Part shown: piece by piece, positions 45,988 to 59,259 of the stretch
Layout: every line of letters begins with the position of its first letter
How positions within the stretch are numbered: position 1 is the first letter of the stretch
Source: Ceratopteris richardii
Lineage: Eukaryota; Streptophyta; Polypodiopsida; Polypodiales; Pteridaceae
Reading direction: 5' to 3'
Length of the DNA stretch: 64,000 bases
Assembly: GCA_020310875.1 (NCBI GenBank)
Contig: CM035432.1
Span: forward strand, 97,003,012-97,067,011
The notes under the pieces: model-generated
What the model was told of the DNA's origin: nothing
Database searches by the model: none
Seen by the model: the letters and a program-made list of their open reading frames with translations, nothing else
Made by a program: the position numbers and the translations under genes

Positions 45988-48873
45988 CTCCAACACTATA
46001 TGATAAGTCTATTCTTATGTGAGTAGCATATATCAAGCTACCAACCAAACTTTGATACTCTTTAGGATCATCAACCTGCTCACCTTCATAAACACTATGT
46101 TTATGGTTCAATTACAAAGGTGTACCTACAAGCTTTGTGTTCTTCATTATGAACTCGAGAAGTAGGTCTTCAATGTATCTTCTCTGAGTTAGATACATCC
46201 CTTCATCTATATAAGTCAGTTGCATACCTAGGAAATATGTGAGCTTACCTAAGTCACTGATTTTGAACTCCTCTTGCATGTGTCTCTTGATCCTTTGAAT
46301 GCCATTTAGATCATCACATGTCACAATAATAACATCTACATATACACATAGATAGAACACCTCATTGTGATCCCTTTTGATGACTAGAGAAGGATATGAG
46401 TTGCTAGGTTTGAACCCTTGATCTTGAAGGTATGTAACAAACCTGTAGTTCCAAGATCTAGGAGCTTGTTTCAATCCATACAATGCTTTCTTAAGTTTAC
46501 AAACATAAGATGTATGGTTCGGTTTTTCAAAACTTGGTGGTTGCGATATCCATACATCTTCACTTATCCAACCATTTAAAAATGCATTTTTCACATCAAG
46601 TTGGAGGAGTCTCACATTTCTTGCAGCAGCTATGCTTATCAATGTTCTAGTTGTAGTCATCTTTGCAACTAGTGAGAATGTTTCCTCATAATCTATACCA
46701 TGTGTTTGTGAGCATCCTTTGGTAGCTAATCTTTCCTTGTACCTTGTAAATTGGTCCATCTTAGTTTCTTTTAATTTTATATACCCATCTATAATCAATT
46801 ACCTTTTTATTGGGTGACATTGGAACCAAATCCCAAGTATCCATCTCCTTCAATGCATCTATTTCTTCTTTCATGGACTTTTCCCAATTAGGGTTACCCT
46901 TTGGCTCTTCATAGGTTGATGGTTCCTTTCAATTTGGGTCCTTTGCCAAGTAGATTGAATGCTTTGTAACAAATGTGGATCATATCCTTACCTTTCTGGT
47001 TGTCTGTTCTCCTTTGTTGACCTTCTAGATGCTTGCTTGGAGAATTCTCCGCAATCTTGCATCTTTGTTTTGCCTCTTGACTTTCATAGCTTGCAATCCT
47101 TTTCCTTTTCATCATGTTCATCAACTATATCACTTCTTGGATCCTAGGCCTATGTATCATGCTTGGTTCCTAATTGATGAGAATCACAATCAAGATCATA
47201 TGATAGAGTTACCTTTTGTTTGTCTTCATCATACCAAGACATGTGTTCTTCACACACAACACCCCTACTTGTAGTGAATTGCTTGGTTGAAGGATTATAA
47301 AACTTGTAACCCCTTTGAGTTGATTCATACCCAATAAACACTATCTTTGCTGTGCTTTCATCTATTTTACCTCTTATTTGTGATGGTACATGGACATAAG
47401 CTAAACAAGCAAACACCTTTCTATGTCCAAGACTAGGTTTTCTTCCATACCATGCTTCATAAGGAGTCATACCTAGGAGTGATTTGGATGGTAAACTATT
47501 GACAAGGTACACAACAGTTGACATAGACTCTACCCATAGGTAATGTGGCAACCTCTTCTCTTCAAGCATTATTCTGGCTGATCCAACCAATTTCTTGTTT
47601 CTTCTCTTTGCAATTCCATTTAATTGAGGAGAGTATCTCGTAGTCAGTTCCTTTTTGATACCTTAATCTTGCAATAACTCATAAATATCTTTAGAGAAAT
47701 ATTCCCCCTCCATCATATTTGAGCTCCTTGAGTGATCTTTCTGTATGATTCTCCACATGTGCTAGATACTTTTTGAAGCAATTAAACACTTTATTCTTAC
47801 TCTTGATAAAGTATAGAATAGTCCATCTACTATGGTCATCAATAAATGAGACATAATAACTTCATGCCAATGAAGGTTCTTGGCTTGGTCCCCATACATT
47901 TGTCTATAGTAAGTCCAATAAGTTGTTGTGGATGTAGGCTTTGTGATTGAATGGTTATCTTTGTGCCTTCCCAATTTGACATGCATCACATATGTTGATC
48001 ATGTGTTGCTTTGATATGCTTGGGAATCCAAGAACACTTTGATCCCTGCATATATCTTTTAAAGTTATTTCATTCACATGAGCTAGCCTCTTATGCAACA
48101 CTTCAAGCCCACTTAGGGTTTGAGACCCAAACTAGTATAGAGCTATGTTTTTGGTTTCTCATACTTTAAAGCTAAAGAGCCTACCATTTTTCTCACCTCT
48201 TGCTATCTTCTTGAAGCCTTAACATGGATCTCCCACAAAATATCCATGTTGGGTGAACCTAACTTGCAAGATTTTCTCAACTATTTGGCCTACACTTATT
48301 AGGTTTTTTGTAATAGAAGGAACATAGAGTACCTTGCTAAGAATATTTATCTTTCCATTGGAAGATTTGACATTAACAATCTTCTCCACACTATGCTTTG
48401 TGGCATCCCCTATTTGAACTTCATGTGTATGCTTTAGACTTTCCAAATTAGATAAGAGAGCTATGTTGCCTGCAACATGATTTGAACATCCTGAATCTAT
48501 GAAGAATAAATGATAATCTTCTTTACCTTCCTTGTGGCTTAGACTCATCAAGAGCAATGATTCTTCATGTTGTTGACTTTTAGAGTAATTGTTGTAGTCC
48601 CTTTAGTTATGGCCTCTATTGTTATTGTTGAAGTTGTGTCCACCTCTGCCTCCATTACTACCATATCCACCTCTTCCACTTCCTTTTTGGGTCTTCGCAT
48701 CGAACTAGCAATTCTGAGTGGTGTGATTGGCCTTATCACAAATGGCACAAGGTTGAGCATTCTAGCCTTTATTCGTGCCATGCTTTGGTCCTTTCTTCTT
48801 CCCTTTCCACTTGCTCTTGCTTGCAAAGTTGGCTTGGGAAGTCTCCTCTTCATCTTCTTCCTTCTTCTTGCTT
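45988..48873 (-). pseudogene. Copia C3 gag end, protease, integrase and RT
   Basis: Middle part of the split Copia. Minus-strand order: zinc-knuckle/basic Gag end (48548-48853), protease with FIDSGCSNHVAGNIALLSNL (48219-48557), integrase pieces (47150-47590, YEAWYGRKPSLGHRKVFACL), then RT (46112-46798) with KERLATKGCSQTHGIDYEET and KKALYGLKQAPRSWN. The RT catalytic box is YVDV instead of YVDD, so the second catalytic Asp is lost. Several frameshifts. It connects to 32465-33058 across the DNA transposon and to 58651 across the plus-strand Copia pair. Confidence 0.87.
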
Positions 48874-49103
48874 TGTTTATATATCTAGGTAGTGATGTGT
48901 GTGAACACTCTAGGATTGCTAGGGCACTTTTTCCCTCTTTAGGAGGTTTTTTTCCCCCAGCTTGTATATACGCCTATTGCCCTAATGGGCTACTTATCTT
49001 TGTACATTCTAGTGGTAATACATTTAGTCTTGTGGGTTGTGCTCCTAGCTTCTCCTTCTTCCTTGTGTTGTTCGCATGCTTCCGCAGACGTCTAGCTCCA
49101 ACA
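48874..49103 (+). repeat. 5' LTR of Copia C4
   Basis: About 230 bp from TGTTTATATATCTAGG to CTCCAACA, matching 53813-54041 and 58241-58472. Confidence 0.88.
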
Positions 49104-49455
49104 ATTGGTATTAGAGTAGGTCGCTGCTTCATCTATGGCATTGTTGACACCTCTCGGGTTGTAGTCTCAGAATCGCACGAATTTGGGTGAGCATACTCAG
49201 TGTGTTTCCGAGATCAAAATAGCTATGTGGTGCCAAAATCGCGATCTGAGCTCCTTCTGACCTTCGAATGCACTATTGCAATGCTTGTGCAGGCTATTTT
49301 CATCTTTTTGTGCCAAAGGTATATACCATTTTCTGTTCACTAGTATAAGCATCTTGAAAGTCTGCTACAGGTTTAGCAGAATTCATCAAGGCAGTTCTGT
49401 TCAACTTTTTGAGATACAGTCAATTTTCTACATCAATGTATTTTAGTCACTAGCC

Positions 49456-52400
49456 ATGGCTAAAAGTAGTGATGTATTTTGCATGTTGGCTTTTGAGGAT
49501 AAATTGGATGGTACCAACTACCTGTGTTGTGGGATTATATGATGCAACATGTATTGGTTGCAAAAGGATTGTGGAACATTCTGCAAGGTGTTGAAAAATG
49601 TCCTATCACACTTGCAATTGTTACAACTAGAGGTACTGAAGTTGATGCAGAAGGTATCGAAGATGATGATATTCTACATATTCTTGTTTGTGCTACGGTT
49701 TCTGTTGCACCTATTGCAACACAAATTCATTGGGATGGTAGAGATACCCAGGCACATGCATTGATAGCTTTGTCTATCAAACATGCTATTATTCCTCACA
49801 TTCGCTCTTACAAAATAGCAAAGGATGCTTGGTATACACTTACCACATTGTACCAAGCTAGCAATGAGGCTCATGTTGCTTACCTTAGAAAGCAGGTGGA
49901 GAGTGAGCACATGAATGAAGGTGATTCTATGGCCAGTTTTCTAACAAAGATCAAAGACTTGAAGGAACAGTTGATTTCTACTGATGAGGTTATATGAGAT
50001 AGCTCACTTATGCAAACCGTTCTGAATGGTCTTCTTGATTCATATCAGAGTTTTGCTTCTACTCTTCAATTGATGCTGAAAGGCAATGCAAATGTGTTGT
50101 CATTTGAGGAGTTAGTCTTTGTTCTGTTGCAGGAAGATCAGTCCAGGCAAAACAAGTCCATCATGCGTGTTGCAGATCAAGCTTTCCTGGCTAGTCAAAA
50201 GGGCAAAGGAAAATGGAGCTCTTCAAGTAGTAAGCAAAAATCTTCTAAATTTGCACATTCAAAGAAGGAATACAAAGATGAGAAGAAATCAAAAAAGAAG
50301 AAATTATTTTGCAAGTACTCTAAAGGAAATGATCATATCATAAAGAACTATCCTAAACTGGCTGCAAAAGAGGCAAAAGAAAAAAGAGGCTGGAATGTTT
50401 GTTGTAGAGGCCTCTACTCCAAAAACAGAGTCTGCTAAACTTGTGCAAGATGAAGAATGGGCGTTTACTACTTTTTGCAGTTTTGACCCATCTTCTCATG
50501 AGCAGTGCATGTCTTTAGTAGACTGAGATGTTTGGTACTTTGATAGTGGGGGGACCAAACATATTACCTCGCAGTGCAGTTTCTTCTCTTCACTTGAGCC
50601 TGCCCCTATGGGGAATACAATCACATGCACCAACAACTCCTCTTATCCTATCATGGGGGTTGGTAAGATCATTCTGACTACTACTGATTGTAGTCTTTGA
50701 CTTGTTTAGATGCTTCATTTTTGCCCAGGATCAAGAAGAATATGTTATCAGTTTTTGCATTAGCCAAGATTGGCTTGGTTGTGAAATTTGTTGATGATAG
50801 ATATATAGTTCATGATCTATCACATGGTGATGTTATTATTGCTTTTGGCATTTTATTTCATGCACTCTATAAGCTCATAGACTATGAAAAATTGGTGAAT
50901 GATTTGGCATGTGCAGTACATGATTCTTAGGCTATGTCAGATGCGAAGCTTTGGCATGCACGCTTTGGTCATCTGAACTTTACTAGTTTGCTACTGCTGC
51001 TGAAATCTAAAATGGTGTCCTCTTTGCCCAAAATTGAGGCACCCGGTAAACATGTATGTGAAGGCTGTATTTTGGGCAAAATGCAGCATTCCTCATTTCC
51101 AAAAGATGGTTCAATTTGGACTACTCAAAAATTGCAGCTTGTTCATAGTGATGTTTATGGTCCTATGCAGACACCCTCTTTTGGAAATTATCTTTACTTC
51201 GTGACTTTCAATGATGATTTTTCCAAGCATGCATGGGTATATGCACTCAAATCAAATTCCCAAGTATTTATGTGCTTCAAACAGTTTTTGGTTTTTGCTA
51301 AAAATATGTCAGCATGTAAAATGGGTAGCCTCCATTTTGATCGAGGGGGGAATATATGTCTTCTAATTTTAATCATTTCTGGCTAAACGTGGGACGAAAC
51401 ACCAGTGTACAATGCCATATACACCTCAACAGAATGGAGTTGCTGAACGGAAAAACATGTCACTCATGGAGATGGTGAGGTGTACGGTCAAGAGTTAGGC
51501 CTTACCACATAGGTTTTGGCTTGAGGCTATTATGTGTGTAGCATATGTACTTAACAGGTGTCCCACTAAAGCGCTGCAGTCTATCATTCCATATGAGGCT
51601 TGGCATGATCAAAAGCCATCTGTTGGTCATCTGCATGTTTTTGGTTGTCTGGCATATGCATTAGTGCTTGAAAAACATCATAGAAAATTGGATGATAAAG
51701 CACTAAAATGTATTTCTGTTGGGTATAGTTCTGAAGTAATGAGTATCGTTTGTATCATCCACAGGCTGTGATGTTGTTTTGTGGAAGATGCTATTCAGCC
51801 ATTGCTTTCATGTACTAAGGAGACATATGTTAGCTCCAAAGACATGTATGATACTTTGCTGCCTCTTTTTGCAGGTGGACAATCTAATGCTGGTCCTAAT
51901 GAGGCAACTGCTTAGCCTTTGCAGGTTTCATGTGATGATGTAGATCATTCCATTTCTGATGCAGATTAACATGACGTAGTTGTTGATGAGAGAGCTGATA
52001 TTGAACAGGCAAAAACTATGCCAAAATGTCTGGTGCAGATTTTGTGCGATAGTAAGTTAGATGCACCTCTATCATATCGTACTCAATCAAGTTCTCATAG
52101 TGCCTCTTTTGCATCAGATTGCTATGCTATGGCTGCCTCTAGTCTCTGTGATGAGAATCAACCTGTTTCGTTTGATGAAGCACAAAATTTTGAACATTGG
52201 ATGGTTGCAATGCAATCAGAATATGATGGTATAATGAAGAATGGTACTTGGTCATTATGTGACTTGCCTCCTGGCAAGAAGGCCATGTGCACAATGTGGG
52301 TATAGAAGCTCAAGCGTAAATCTGATGGAACACTTGTCATAGGCTTGTTGCAAAGGCTTATGCACAGGAAAGAGGCATTGATTTTGATGAGACCTTTGCA

Positions 52401-53679
52401 CCTACTTGTCGAATGACTACTATTTGTAGCATCTGTGCACTTGCAACCCATTATGGTTGGATGTACATCAATTGGATATCAAAACAGGAGTTTTGAATGG
52501 TGACTTGCATGAAGAAGTGTATGTTTTTTAGCACCGTGGCTTTATGCAAAAAGGGCATGAGAACCAAGTTTGCAGGTTAAAGAAGGCATTATATGGTTTA
52601 AAGCAAGCACCACGTGCTCGCTATGAAAAGATAAATGCCTATTTGATTGCACATGGTTTTGAGAACACTCCTACTCAAAGCACCTTATATGTGAAGTGTG
52701 CTAATGATGTACTTTTGATCATTGTGGTTTATGTTGAAGATATGCTGCTCACTAGTCCTCATGAGAGGCATATTGCTGATTTTAAGGCTGATTTGAATGC
52801 CTCATTGAGATGTCTGATTTGAGGCATTTGCATCACTATTTGGGCATTCATTTTATGCACGTTGATGGTGGAATGGCTTTGTGTGAAACAAAATATATTG
52901 ACACATTATTGTCATGGTTTGGCCTTGAAGACTGTGAGCCTATTGCCACTCCTATGGAGACAGGTTTACGATTGAGTCTTCATGATGCCAGAGATGCATT
53001 TGATGTTGTTCTCTATTAGCAGGTTTTGGATGCTTGATTTACTTATGCATTATGAGGCGAGATATTCAATTTGCAGTCTCACATATGAGCAGGTTTATGC
53101 ATTTCCCAAGAGTCACGCATTGGCAGGTCGTTAAGCACATCTTTTGCTACTCGAGTGGTACCCAGCTACTTGGTTTGTTTATCCCAGGGGGAATCACTAC
53201 CGCCAGATTTGCATGCTTTTTCTGACTCTGATTTGGCTGGTTGCTATGACACTTATGTGTCCACTAGTGGCTTTTGCTTCATGCTTGGTTGCTCATGTAT
53301 ATCTTGGTTGAGCAAGAAGCAGCCTACTGTGGCCACTTCTAGTTGTGAGGCTAAGTATAGGGCATATTTCACAGGGACCGTTGAGTGTGTGTTGCACAGA
53401 CGCCTTATGGCTGATTTGGGTGTTGGTCACTCTTCGGCCACCACCATCTTCACTGATAGTCAAAGTGCATTGGCAATTGTAAGGAACCCTGTGTTCCATG
53501 CTCTCACTAAGCACATTGAGGTGCATTATCATTATGTCAGGGAGAGGTTCTCTGTTGGGGGGATCAGCTTGGCATATGTGCCCACATAGAAAATTGCAGA
53601 CCTTTTCACGAAGGCTCTACCTAGGGAGAAGTTTGAAGCTTTCTACAAAGCTTTGGGCTTACTTCCTTTTGTGGAGTGA
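49456..53679 (+). pseudogene. Copia C4 gag-pol polyprotein, degenerate
   Basis: Gag starts MAKSSDVFCMLAFEDKLDGT; then a damaged zinc knuckle (CKYSKGNDHIIKNY, two Cys replaced), GAG-pre-integrase (WHARFGHLNF), integrase (HSDVYGPMQTPSFGNYLYFV), RT (YGLKQAPRAR) with the catalytic box YVED, and RNase H (DSDLAGCYDTYVSTSGF, TKHIEVHYHYVRERF) to the stop at 53677-53679. Many stops and shifts. Compared with C5 it retains the zinc-knuckle/protease segment. Confidence 0.87.
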
Positions 53680-53753
53680 TTTCCACATAGCTTGGCACTT
53701 CCTTATACATGAGTGCCAGCTACTTGTTCACCGCAACACTCCGAGGGGGGATT

Positions 53754-54041
53754 TGTTGATATATTTAGGTAGTGATTTGTGTGAACACTCTAGGACCGTC
53801 GGGGCACTTTTTGTTGATATATTTAGGTAGTTATGTGTGTGAACACTCTAGGACCGCCATGGCACCTTTTCACCTCTTTATAAGGTTTTTTTCTCCTGGC
53901 TTGTATATACGCCTATTGCCCTAATGGGCTACTTATCTTTATACATTCTCTAGTAATACATTTAGTATTGTGTGTTGTGATCCAAGCCTCTTCTTCTTCC
54001 TTGTGCTATTCACGTGCTTCTGTAGACATCTAACTCCAACA
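53754..54041 (+). repeat. Truncated C4 3' LTR fused to the C5 5' LTR
   Basis: TGTTGATATATTTAGGTAG occurs at 53754 and again at about 53813, the first copy stopping after ~59 bp. Confidence 0.85.
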
Positions 54042-54396
54042 ATTGGTATCGGAGCAGGTCATCACTTCATCTAGGGTGTCCTCGACACCTCTCTAGTTGC
54101 AGTCTTAGATGCACACGAAATTTGGTGAGCATACTCAAGGTGTTTTAGAGATCAAAACATCTTCGTTATGTGGTGCCGAAATCATGATCTAAGCTCGTTT
54201 TAGCCTCTAAATGCACTATCCCAGCGCTTGTGCAGGCTATTTCATCTTTTTGTGCCAAAGGTATATACCAATTTTGGTTCGCCAATATAAGCGTCTCGAA
54301 ATTTGCTATAGGTTTAGCAGAACTCGTCTCCACAATTCCGTTTGACGTTTTAAGATACAGTCAATTTTTTGCATCAAGGTATTTTAGTCACCAACC

Positions 54397-57300
54397 ATGG
54401 CTAAAAGCAGTGATCTATTCCGTATGTTGGCTGTTGAGGATAAGTTGGATGGTACCAACTACCCATTGTGGGCTTATATGATGCGACATGTATTGGTTGC
54501 AAAAGGACTGTGGAACATTGTGCAGGGTGTCGAAAAATGTCCTATCACACCTGCAACTATTACAACTGCAGGTATTGAAGCTGATGCAGAAGGTGTCAAA
54601 GATGATTATATTCTGCATATTCCTGTTCGTGTTGTGGTTTCTGTTGCACCTACTACAAAGTAGGTTCTTTGGGATGGTAGAGATGCTCAAGCACATGCAT
54701 CGATAGCTTTGTCTATCAAACGTGCCATTAATCCTCACATTCACTCTTATAGAATAGCTAAGGATGCTTGGGATACACTTACCACATTGTACCAAGCTAG
54801 GAATGAGGCTCATGTTGCTTACCTCCAAAAACAGTTGGAGAGTGAGCACATGAATGAAGGTGAATCCATGGACAGTTTCCTAACAAAGATCAAAGAGTTG
54901 AAGGAACAGTTGATTTCTGTTGATGAGGTTATACCAGATAGCTCACTTGTGCAAACCGTTTTGAATGGTCTTCTTGATTCATATCAGAGTTTTGCTTCTA
55001 CTCTTTGGTTGATGATGAAAGGCAATCCAAATGCCTTGTCATTTGAGGAGTTAGTCTCCGTTCAATTGCAGGAAGGTTAGTGCAGGAAGAACAGGTCCAT
55101 TATGCGAGTTGCAGATCAAGCATGTCCCTATATGGAATACTGTTACATGTGCCAACAATGCCTCTTATCCTATTATGGGAGTTGGTAAGATCACCTTGAC
55201 TACTACTGATTGAAGTTCTTTCACTTTGTCAGATGCTTTGTTTGTGCAAGGGATCAAGAAAAATATGTTATCAGTTTCTGCATTAGCCAAGATTGGCTTG
55301 GTTGTGAAATTTGTTGATGACAGGTGTACAGTTCATGATCTATCAAATGGCAATGTGATTATTGCTTCTGGCATTTTATGTCGTGGGCTGTATAAGCTCA
55401 TAGACTATGAAAGATCTATAAATGATTCAGCATGTGAAGTACATGATTCTCAGGCTATGTCAGATGCAAAGCTTTGGCATGCACACTTTGTTCATCTGAA
55501 TTTTGCTAGTTTTCTATGCCTGCAGAAATCTGAAATGGTGTCCTCTTTGCCCAAACTTGAGGCACCTGGAAAACATGTTTGTGAAGGCTGTATTTTGGGC
55601 AACATGCAGCATTCATCCTTTCCAAAAGATGGTTTAGTTTGGGCTACTCAGAAATTGCAGCTTATACATAGTGATGTTTGTGGTCCTATGCAGAAACCTT
55701 CTTTTGGAAATTATCTTTACTTCATGACTTTCATCGATGATTTTTCCAGGCATGCATGGGTATATCCATTGAAGGAAAAGTCTGAAGTGTTCATGTGCTT
55801 CAAACAGTTTTGGGTTTTGGCTGAAAATCTGTCAGCATGTAAAATGGGCACCCTCCATTCTGATCGAGGGGGGGAATATATGTCTTCTGATTTAAATGCA
55901 TTTCTAGCTGAATGTGGGATAAAACACGAGTGTACAGTGCCATATACACCTCAGCAGAATGGAGTTGCTGAACAAAAGAACAAGTCACTCATGGAGATGG
56001 TGAGGTGTATGGTCAAGAGTCAGGCTTTACCACATAGTTTTTGGCTTGAGGCTATCATGTGTGCAACATATGTACTTAACAGGTGTCCCATTAAAGTGTT
56101 GTATTCTATCACTCCATATGAGGATTGGCATGATCAAAAGCCATCTGTTGCTCATCTGCTTGTTTTTGGTTGTTTGGCATATGCATTAGTGCTTGAACAA
56201 CATCGCAAAAAATTAGATGATAAAGTAGTAAAATTTATTTTTGTTGGGTACAATTCTGAAAGTAAAGGCTATCGTCTATATCATCCACAAACTAAACGCA
56301 TTCTGGTTAGCCGTGATGTTGTTTTTGTGGAAGATGCTATTCAACCATTGCTTTCATGTGCTAAGGAGACAACTGTTAGCTCCAAAGGCATGTATGATAC
56401 TTTGGTGCCTCTTTTTACAGGTGGACAGTCTAGTGGTGGTCCTAATGAGGCAACTACTCAGCCTTTGCAGGTTTCATGTGATGATGTAGATCATCCCATT
56501 TCTGATGCAGATTTACATGATGCACTTATTAATGAGAGAGCTGACATTGAGGAGGCGAAAACTATGCCAAAATGGCTAGTGCAAACCTTGCCTGATAGCA
56601 AATTAGATGCACCTCTGTCATATTGTACTCGATCAGGCTCTCATAGTGCCACTTTTGCATCAAATTGCTATGCTATGGCTGCATCTAGTCTCTGTGATGA
56701 GAATGAGCCTGTTTCATTTGATGAAGCACAAAATGCAAAAACTTGGATGGCTGCTATGCAATTTGAATATGATGCAATAATGAAGAACGGTACTTGTTCT
56801 TTATGTGACTTACCTCCTGGCAAGAAGGCCATTGGAACTAAGTGGGTTTACAAGTTGAAGCATAAGCCTAATGGAATGGTTGACAGGTATAAGGCTAGGC
56901 TTGTTGCAAAGGGTTATGCAGAGGAAAGAGGCACTGATTTTGATGAGACCTTTGCACCTACATGTTGTATGACTACTGTTCAAAGCATATGTGCACTTGC
57001 AGCCCATCATGGTTGGAATGTACATCAGTTGGTATGTTTTTCAGCCCCATGGCTTTGTGCAAAAAGGGCATGAAAAGGAGGTGTGCAGGTTAAAGAAGGC
57101 ATTATATGGTTTAAAGTAAGCACCACGTGCTTGATATGAAAAGATACATGCCTATCTGATTGCACATGGTTTTGAGAACATCCCAATTGAAAGCACCTTA
57201 TATGTTAAGCATACTAATGATGTACTTCTAATCATTGTGGTTTATGTTGATGACATGATGCTCACTGGTCCTCATGAGAGGCATATTCCTGATTTTAAGG

Positions 57301-58166
57301 CTGATTTGCATGCCTCATTTGAGATGTCTGATTTGGGGCATTTACATCACTACTTGGGCATTCAGTTTATGCATGTTGATGGTGGAATGCCTTGTGTCAA
57401 ATGAAATATATTGACACACTATTGCAGCGTTTTGGCCTTGAAGACTATAAACCTATTGCCACTCCTATGGAAATAGGTTTACGAGTGAGTCTTCATGATG
57501 TTGGAGACGCATTTGATGTTGTTCTCTATCAGCAGGATGTTGCATGCTTGATTTACTTATGCATTACTCGGCCAGATATTCAGTTTGTTGTCTCACAAAT
57601 GAGCAGGTTTATGCATTGCCTAGGAGTCAAGCATTGGCAGGTGGTTAAGCACATCTTTGTTTTATCCCAAGGGGGGATCACTACTGCCATATTTGAATGC
57701 TTTTTCTGACTCTAATTGGGTTGGTTGCTATGAGACTCGTGTACCCACTAGTGGCTTTTCCTTCATGCTTGGTAGCTCATGTATATCTTGGTTGAGGAAG
57801 AAGCAGCCTATTGTGGCCACTTCTAGGTGTGAGGCTGAGTATAGGGTAGCTTTCACAGTGACTGTTGAGTGTGTGTGGCTCAGATGCCTTATGGCTGATT
57901 TTGGTATTGGTTAGTCTTCTACCAGCACCATCTTCACTAACAATCAGAGTGCATTGGCAATTGTGAGGAACCCTCTGTTCCATGCTCACACTAAGCACAT
58001 TGAGGTGCATTATCATTATGTCAGTGAGAGGTTCTCTGTTGGGGAGATCAACTTGGCATATGTGCCCACATAGGAGAACATTGCAGACCTTCTCATGAAG
58101 GCTCTTCCTAGGGAGAAGTTTGAAGCTTTTCGCAAAGCTTTGGGCTTACTTCCTTTTGTGGAGTGA
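54397..58166 (+). pseudogene. Copia C5 gag-pol polyprotein with internal deletions
   Basis: Gag begins MAKSSDLFRMLAVEDKLDGT. Between about 55080 and 55130 roughly 430 bp found in C4 are missing, removing the zinc knuckle and protease active site. The longest intact piece, 55226-57073 (615 residues), carries GAG-pre-integrase, integrase (HSDVCGPMQKPSFGNYLYFM, TPQQNGVAEQKN) and the start of RT (YKARLVAKGYAEERGTDFDE). A second deletion of about 47 bp near 57028 removes the DIK...EEVY segment. The RT box downstream is YVDD. RNase H follows to 58166. Integrase itself looks intact. Confidence 0.87.
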
Positions 58167-58240
58167 TCTCCACATAGCTTGGCACTTCCTTATACATTAG
58201 TTTCAGCTACTTGTTCACTGCATCACTCCCAGGGGGGAAT

Positions 58241-58472
58241 TGTTCATATATTTAGGTAGTGATGTGTGTGAAAACGCTAGGACCACTGGGGCACTTTTTT
58301 CCCTCTTTAGGAGGTTTTTTTTCCCTCCGGCTTGTATATACACCTATTTCCCTAATGGGCTAGTTATCTTTGTACATTCTCTAGTAATACATTCAGTATT
58401 GTGTGTTGTGCTCCAAGCTTCTTCTTCTTCCTTGTGTTGTTCGTGTGCTTCCGCAGACGTCTAACTCCAACA
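58241..58472 (+). repeat. 3' LTR of Copia C5
   Basis: TGTTCATATATTTAGG to CTCCAACA, full length. Confidence 0.88.
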
Positions 58473-58650
58473 CTTGTTTCCCTCTTTATGAGGTTTTTTC
58501 CCCTGGCTTGTATATATGCCTATTTCCCTAATGGGCTACTTATCTTTGTACATTCTACTGGTAAGATATTCAGTCTTGTGTGTTGTGCTCCTAGCTTCTC
58601 CTTCTTCCTTATGTTGTTCGCGTGCTTCCATAGACGTCTAACTCCAATAG
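58473..58650 (+). repeat. Additional partial LTR of the C4/C5 family
   Basis: A 5'-truncated LTR that starts within the CCCTCTTTATGAGG region and ends CTCCAATA. Its presence makes at least four LTR copies in this block. Confidence 0.85.
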
Positions 58651-59100
58651 CCTTTCAACTTCTTGTCCTTGTTATTTGCATATAGAGCACTAGTTGAATT
58701 ACGATGATAGAAGTTACCTTCTTTTATGCTACTGTTGGCCTTTTGATTGAAGAGTTGTCAAAGAAAGATGTTCAAGTCTGGACTTTGCACATCCATGATG
58801 AGTTCATAGGCTACAGTGAAAGATTGCCATTGCTTGTCACCTCAATTCCCATTGAGAATTTGCCTCATGATGGCCTCTTCTTCAATCATCTCTCCAATGG
58901 ATCCAATTGATCAACCACATTGACCTTTGTAACAAACTCATTGATGGTTTGTTTTGGATTCTTCTTCATGTGATTGAATTCATTCCAAAGATGGTTCTTC
59001 CTAGCTGTTGTACTAGCACTATAGAAAGTCTCCAGGGCATCCCAAGTCTCTTGAGATGTCTTGCATCCTCTAATATGTGGTAATCAAACATCAGAGATAG
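58651..59100 (-). pseudogene. Copia C3 gag, N-terminal part
   Basis: Minus-strand UBN2-type Gag remnant. Recognisable are the DKKLKG run that joins the basic Gag end at 48853 and a segment parallel to KKQPKQSVADYVTK of C2. Interrupted by stops. It is the 5' portion of the Copia split by C4/C5 and the DNA transposon. Confidence 0.72.
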
Positions 59101-59259
59101 AGTTGAGTACGTATAACCTTTCTACTAATGCATAAAAGCCTTAATTTATAACAGCTGTAGAAGGAGCAATCACCTTAGCATTGAATTGGTATCATCCCAA
59201 TTTTCCAGGGATATGCAAAGAATGACCCCAAGAGTGAACAACTTGCATATCTCTACAAT

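Larger units (their letters stand above)
48874..53812 (+). mobile_element. Copia C4 (first of a head-to-tail pair)
   Basis: 5' LTR 48874-49103, PBS ATTGGTATTAGAG, degenerate pol, polypurine tract CCGAGGGGGGAT at 53741, then only the first ~59 bp of a 3' LTR (53754-53812) before the 5' LTR of C5. Left flank GCTTT resembles GCCTT right of the whole block (58651). Confidence 0.85.
53813..58472 (+). mobile_element. Copia C5 (second of the pair)
   Basis: LTRs 53813-54041 and 58241-58472, PBS ATTGGTATCGGAGCAGG, polypurine tract CCAGGGGGGAAT before the 3' LTR. Same family as C4. Confidence 0.88.

Noticed and set aside
33050..45995. A CACTA-type transposon
   Set aside because: The ends read CATTAGGG rather than CACTA, no 3-bp target duplication is visible, and the transposase lacks recognisable CACTA motifs.
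48567..49190. 207-codon plus-strand frame
   Set aside because: Antisense of Copia C3 gag running into the C4 LTR.
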